64,000 bases of DNA from Dromiciops gliroides. Taxonomy: Eukaryota > Chordata > Mammalia > Microbiotheria > Microbiotheriidae. The stretch lies in NCBI RefSeq assembly GCF_019393635.1, contig NC_057863.1:627443791-627507790 (forward strand). Reading direction: 5' to 3'. This document shows, piece by piece, positions 60,128 through 64,000 of this stretch. Position numbers and translations under genes: made by a program. Under the pieces are notes generated by a model. That model searched no databases and was not told the DNA's origin. It was given only the letters and a program-made list of their open reading frames with translations. How positions within the stretch are numbered: the stretch's first letter is position 1; every line of letters begins with the position of its first letter.

Positions 60128-60472
60128 TTAAAGTCATTTTAGGATTGTAGATCTAGATCTATAAGGGATTTCAGAGGGCTTGCCTTTTACAAAATAGGAA
60201 ACTGATGCTCAGAGATATTAAGAAACTTGCTCAAGGGGCAGCTAGGTGGTGCAGTGGATAGAACACTGGCCCTGGAGTCAGGAGTACCTGAGTTCAAATC
60301 CGGCCTCAGACACTTAACACTTACTAGCTGTGTGACCCTAGGCAAGTCACTTAACCCCAATTGCCTCAATAAATTAAAAAAAGAAACTTGCTCAGGTATA
60401 TGTCAGAAGTGGAATTCTGACCTAGGTCTTCCTGACTCTAAGCCCAGCACTCTCTGTATAAACTAGCCCAGT
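60128..60472 (-). repeat. MIR-like CORE-SINE split by a SINE
   Basis: ggattgtagatctagatcta, taagggatttcagagggctt, aaaataggaaactgatgctc, then after the SINE tcagaagtggaattctgacc and taggtcttcctgactctaag. Confidence 0.75.
60234..60381 (+). mobile_element. SINE1-type SINE
   Basis: aggggcagctaggtggtgca to ttgcctcaataaattaaaa, flanked by agaaacttgctca at 60221-60233 and 60382-60394. Confidence 0.95.
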
Positions 60473-60477
60473 TGTCT

Positions 60478-60610
60478 CTTTCCCCATCTATAAAATCAAG
60501 AAACTAGTATCAGAGCTTCCTAGCTGTTATAGGAATCAAGTGAAATCATGTAGACAGAAATACTTTAAAATGTAAAGTGTTGTAGAAAATTTTATGTAGC
60601 AAGAATTTAT
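60478..60610 (+). repeat. MIR 3' fragment
   Basis: tctctttccccatctataaa, tatcagagcttcctagctgt and aaaatgtaaagtgttgtaga resemble the MIR 3' half. Confidence 0.5.
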
Positions 60611-60611
60611 C

Positions 60612-60660
60612 ATCTCCTCCTCCTCCTCCCTCTCCTCTTCCTCTTCCTCATCATCCCTTC
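60612..60660. repeat. (TCC)n microsatellite
   Basis: Imperfect pyrimidine triplets. Confidence 0.88.
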
Positions 60661-60664
60661 TTCC

Positions 60665-61390
60665 AGTTCTCAAAGAAGCTTCTCTCCACTCTAAACACTA
60701 CCACAGAGACTCATAAATATGCAGTAGATTTTCATCTTCTCTAGGATCTGCTCCCACAAGTGTCTCTTCCCTAGAGTCCTCTCTGGGGGCCTTCGGATCT
60801 AAAAGTCTCAAATTTGTGATTTCTGTGATCTTCTCCATCTTTCCCCAGCCCACTTAATATTTTGAATTGAATCATACCATGTGCTCTTCAGTCCCTGACA
60901 TATTTATATTCATGAAGTCAAACTAAACATGAAAATCAAGGATATTCTTGAAGGAGAAAAAAAAATCAGAAATGGAAAATCTGCGGGTTAAATGGGTATA
61001 GTTGGGATTAGGAGGGGAATGAAAGAGGTAGGAATATGAAAGAGAAAATGCAAGTTCTAATCCATTTTCCTGAGTGTCAGGAATGTGTATATTTTTATAC
61101 ATATGTTTATAGATATATGGGTATATATATGTATATGTGTGTATATATGAAGGAAAGAAAGTCTTATGAACTAACTACTGTTTGTATTTGAACATTAACT
61201 CTATTTTTAGGATGCTATAATTATTCTCCACCATTGGCTGTTTCTGGACTCATGTTATTGGGGCATTGGCTCCCCTAAACCACCTTGCTTTACAAAGAGT
61301 GGCTTTGCCCTCCTTTTTTCTTTTTTTCCCCCTTTTGTTCAGATCTAGTACTCCACTGATGTACAGAACTTTCCTAGTTAATCTAGATCT
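60665..61390. other. Unassigned sequence with a TA-rich stretch
   Basis: TA/TG-rich near 61095-61150. No family or gene recognised. Confidence 0.45.
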
Positions 61391-61394
61391 AGTA

Positions 61395-61553
61395 ACTATT
61401 CTGCAACTTACCTTCTTAGAGAGTTGCCTGGGGCACCAAGAATTTAAATGACTTACCCAAGGTAACACAGATAGTATTTGTCATAGGCAGGACTTGAACT
61501 CACATCTTCCTGGCTCCAAGGCTGACTATTCATTATGCCAAGCTGCCCTTCTT
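61395..61553 (-). repeat. MIR-like SINE
   Basis: agagttgcctggggcaccaa, tgacttacccaaggtaacac, ggcaggacttgaactcacat and cttcctggctccaaggctga. Confidence 0.7.
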
Positions 61554-61637
61554 CCAACTAGCATCTTCAAATTCCCTCTCCATAGGCTTTCCCCCCTTTA
61601 TCCCTTCAAATATATTTGAGTTTCTACTATCCTAAAA

Positions 61638-61812
61638 CATACACACACACACACACCACTTTACCTCTCCCTATAACATTCCTTCCTCTCTTCTCCATAT
61701 ATACATACACACACACACATATATACACTCATGTGTGTCTATGTATATATTTTTATATTGTGTATATATGTGTGTGTGTATATGTGTGTATATATGTATA
61801 TGTATGTATGTT
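61638..61812. repeat. CA/TA/TG microsatellite cluster
   Basis: (CA)n at about 61638-61660, then mixed (CA)n, (TA)n and (TG)n tracts from about 61700 to 61812. Confidence 0.88.
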
Positions 61813-61814
61813 CT

Positions 61815-62650
61815 CCTTCATTGTGCATGCCAAAATTCTTTGCCTGCTTCCTTTACCTTTTTTTAGTGAAATTGTAATTCCAGTGATCTGGGGAGCTCCC
61901 AATGAGAAAATTGACTCTCTGAGTGCAGACTAGCAACTGTTCAATAATTTAGAGCTACAATGCTCTCTAGCATTCCCACCTTTCTAATCATTCCTCTTCC
62001 ATGACTAAGAGGAAAGTGAAATCACTTCAGCAGTTCCATAAGCTTCCTGGAAGGCTTTCCTTCCTTTGGAAAAGTAAAACCATTCTCCAGCAATATACAA
62101 GTCTAATTCCTATTTGGGAGGTGAGTATCCCAGTTAAAGATTCAGAGTCATGTTCTCAAGGGAGAATCTTCTTGGGGAGAGAAAGATTGAGTTTCTCTCT
62201 CTCTTTCTCTTTCTTCCCTCCTCTCCTCCCTTGTCCATGTCATTGGAGAGGCTGGTAGGAGACAATGTATTCATCTGGGAACAGAGAAAAGCACACCAAG
62301 AACAAGCATAAAAAAAAAATACTCAGCTAGAAAGGAAGCCACTTGAGGGAAGGAAAAAAAAGCTTCACTGAATGTGACTCCTTGCCCAGAAAAGAATGCT
62401 GACTATTAACTAAAAAAAAAAAAAATGACTGCCAGCATCCAGCAGGTGTAAATGATCTCTTTGTCACGAGTGTATCTCTGATGTTTTACCACCATTCTAC
62501 TCTATGTTTTTGATCCTACTATTCTCACAAATATATGTGTATTTGTGGGAGTATGTGCCCTTGATTTTTAGAGAAATGTTTTGTACCAACTCTTTTGATT
62601 ATACCATATTTGTAAATACTCTTTCTAAAATCTATATTTCTAAAATCTAT
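61815..62650. other. Unassigned unique sequence
   Basis: No repeat or coding signal recognised. An 85-codon frame at 62001-62258 has no recognisable domain. Confidence 0.45.
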
Positions 62651-62665
62651 TAAGATTCAAAAGAG

Positions 62666-62810
62666 GGGGCGGCTAGGTGGCACAGTGGTAAAACACCCGT
62701 CCTGGATTCAGGAGGACCTGAGTTCAAATCTGACCTCAGACACTTGACACTTATTAGCTGTGTGACCCTGGGCAAGTCACTTAACCCCCTTTGCTCTGTT
62801 TAAAAAAAAA
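62666..62810 (+). mobile_element. SINE1-type SINE
   Basis: ggggcggctaggtggcacag to ctttgctctgttt plus an A-tail, flanked by aagattcaaaagag at 62652-62665 and 62811-62824. Confidence 0.95.
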
Positions 62811-62824
62811 AAGATTCAAAAGAG

Positions 62825-63108
62825 ACTGAGATCACGAGGTGAAAGCGATTCTGGGACATAGCTAGGTGAGGAAGGCTCTCTCCTCTTCAGGTAAAGTAGG
62901 GCTTCTGAACTCTGCTTGGAGCCATGTGCTCTCTCTTAGAGACAAGATAGTGCTGGGGGGGTTTTGGCTTGTGTTAAATGCAGTCGATACTCTCTCTTGC
63001 ACTGAACGCTCTTGAACTAGGCATGAGGCCTCTCCTCTTTTTGCTAGGACTCTGTGCTGGGTATGAAACTAATGGGGAAGTCAGTCAGACATGTGGGCAA
63101 TACCTTAC
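62825..63108. other. Unassigned unique sequence
   Basis: No repeat recognised. Confidence 0.4.
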
Positions 63109-63119
63109 TAATATGTGAT

Positions 63120-63261
63120 TGGGGGGGGGGCAATGGGGGTTAAGTGACTTGCCCAGGGTCACACAGCTAGTAAGTGTCAAGTGTCTGAGGCCCGATTTGA
63201 ACTCAGGTCCTCCTGAATCTAGGGCCGGTGCTTTATCCACTGCGCCACCTAGCTGTCCAAG
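63120..63261 (-). mobile_element. SINE1-type SINE with a G/C-run tail
   Basis: The tail position holds ten G on the plus strand, then caatgggggttaagtgactt to ccacctagctgtccaa. Flanked by taatatgtgat at 63109-63119 and 63262-63272. Confidence 0.94.
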
Positions 63262-63294
63262 TAATATGTGATCTTAATTAATAACAAATGCTTA

Positions 63295-63612
63295 GGGCAG
63301 CTAGGTGGCACAGTGGATAGAGCACCAGCCCTGGAGTCAGGAGGACCTGAGTTCAAATCTGGCCTCAGACACTTAACACTTACTAACTGTGTGACTCTGG
63401 GCAAGTCACTTAACCTCAATTGCCTCACAATAAACAAACAAACAAACAAACAAACAAATAAATGAATAAATAAATGAATGAATGAATGACTAAATCAATC
63501 AATCAATCAATAAATGAGTGAATAAATAAATAAATAAATGAATAAATGAATAAATGAATGAATGAATGAATGAATGAATGAATAAATAAATAAATAAATA
63601 AATAAATAAATA
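63295..63612 (+). mobile_element. SINE1-type SINE with a long tetranucleotide tail
   Basis: gggcagctaggtggcacagt to caattgcctcacaataa, then (AAAC)n, (AAAT)n, (GAAT)n and (AATC)n mixed repeats to 63612. The flanks share a gcttag motif, so the repeats grew from the A-tail. Confidence 0.92.
63428..63612 (+). repeat. AAAC/AAAT/GAAT tetranucleotide array
   Basis: About 185 bp of interleaved four-base repeats in the SINE tail. Confidence 0.93.
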
Positions 63613-63774
63613 GGTGCTTAGTGCCCAAGAAAATCTATTAAGATTGACTGATCATCATTAGGGGGCATACCAGTGGGAACTCATGATTTACAGTATTAGA
63701 AACTCCAGTCCCTTGGGGTTGCCCCTGAAACTCTGAGGGGAAAAGTAATCAGCTACTTTCTAGGACCCCAGCCT

Positions 63775-64000
63775 TCCAGGGTGAGTGGAAGTTAGGAAAT
63801 TGTCCCAAGAGGGGGTGGAGCATCAGGGAAGATCTCATGGACAAGGTAGCTCCTGATCTGGACCTAAAAGGAAGTTAGGGATTCTGAGAGGAAGAATTGA
63901 GAAAGGAGGGCATTCTGGGCTTGGCAGACAGTGCTTGTTAAGGTGCAAAGATGTCATGTGTGAGGAACAGCTAACTCATGAAAGGGAATTAGGTGTGGTC
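63775..64000 (-). repeat. L2 LINE fragment, runs off the window
   Basis: agcatcagggaagatctcat, gatctggacctaaaaggaag, gagggcattctgggcttggc, agtgcttgttaaggtgcaaa and gaggaacagctaactcatga follow reverse L2 3' UTR order. Cut by the window end. Confidence 0.72.

Overview
This window is nuclear DNA from a marsupial mammal. About fifty copies of one tRNA-derived SINE, which I recognise as the marsupial SINE1/WSINE1 type, are scattered over both strands. Around them lie MIR, L2, L3/CR1, RTE-tailed and L1 repeats typical of a therian genome. The species cannot be fixed from this sequence. I find no intact host protein-coding gene, tRNA or rRNA gene, CRISPR array or bacterial feature. Most open reading frames are SINE antisense or sense frames, simple repeats, or fossils of L1, L3/CR1 and a retrovirus.

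Layout. Positions 1-9500: MIR, L2 and SINE debris with unique spacers. Positions 9530-14700: a defective class-I-like endogenous retrovirus on the minus strand, with two LTRs, a threonine-tRNA-type primer site, a splice-donor-like site, a polypurine tract and a broken envelope TM segment, but no recognisable gag or pol and an ancient-looking MIR inside. Positions 14.7-19.8 kb: pyrimidine-rich DNA, SINEs and unique sequence. Positions 19846-20752: a SINE whose A-tail has become a 776-bp (GGGAA)n/(GGAAA)n tract. Positions 21-25 kb: an L3/CR1 3' end, a mosaic of L1 pieces, and a 5'-truncated L1 with a 19-bp target duplication. Positions 25-37 kb: L2, RTE-tailed SINEs, MIRs and a solo LTR with CCAAT, TATA and polyadenylation signals. 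Positions 37-46.3 kb: L3/CR1 material, including one minus-strand LINE of about 6 kb of span that is broken by many later insertions (SINEs, L2, an LTR with a perfect 5-bp target duplication, L1). Positions 46-58 kb: SINE clusters, RTE-tailed SINEs, L2. Positions 58183-59118: a second truncated L1 that begins at the same ORF2 position as the first. Positions 59-64 kb: largely unique DNA, MIRs, microsatellites and SINEs.

The elements work as layers rather than as a pathway. Ancient MIR, L2 and L3 are the substrate. RTE-tailed SINEs and LTRs were inserted into them. L1-dependent A-tailed SINEs are the youngest layer and interrupt everything else. Many insertions can be ordered directly from nested target-site duplications (TSDs). 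The best leads are the provirus whose coding core is replaced by apparently non-viral DNA, the two L1 copies that share a truncation point, the ordered L3/CR1 fossil, the repeated use of the same SINE target sites, and a SINE body shared among four kinds of 3' tail.
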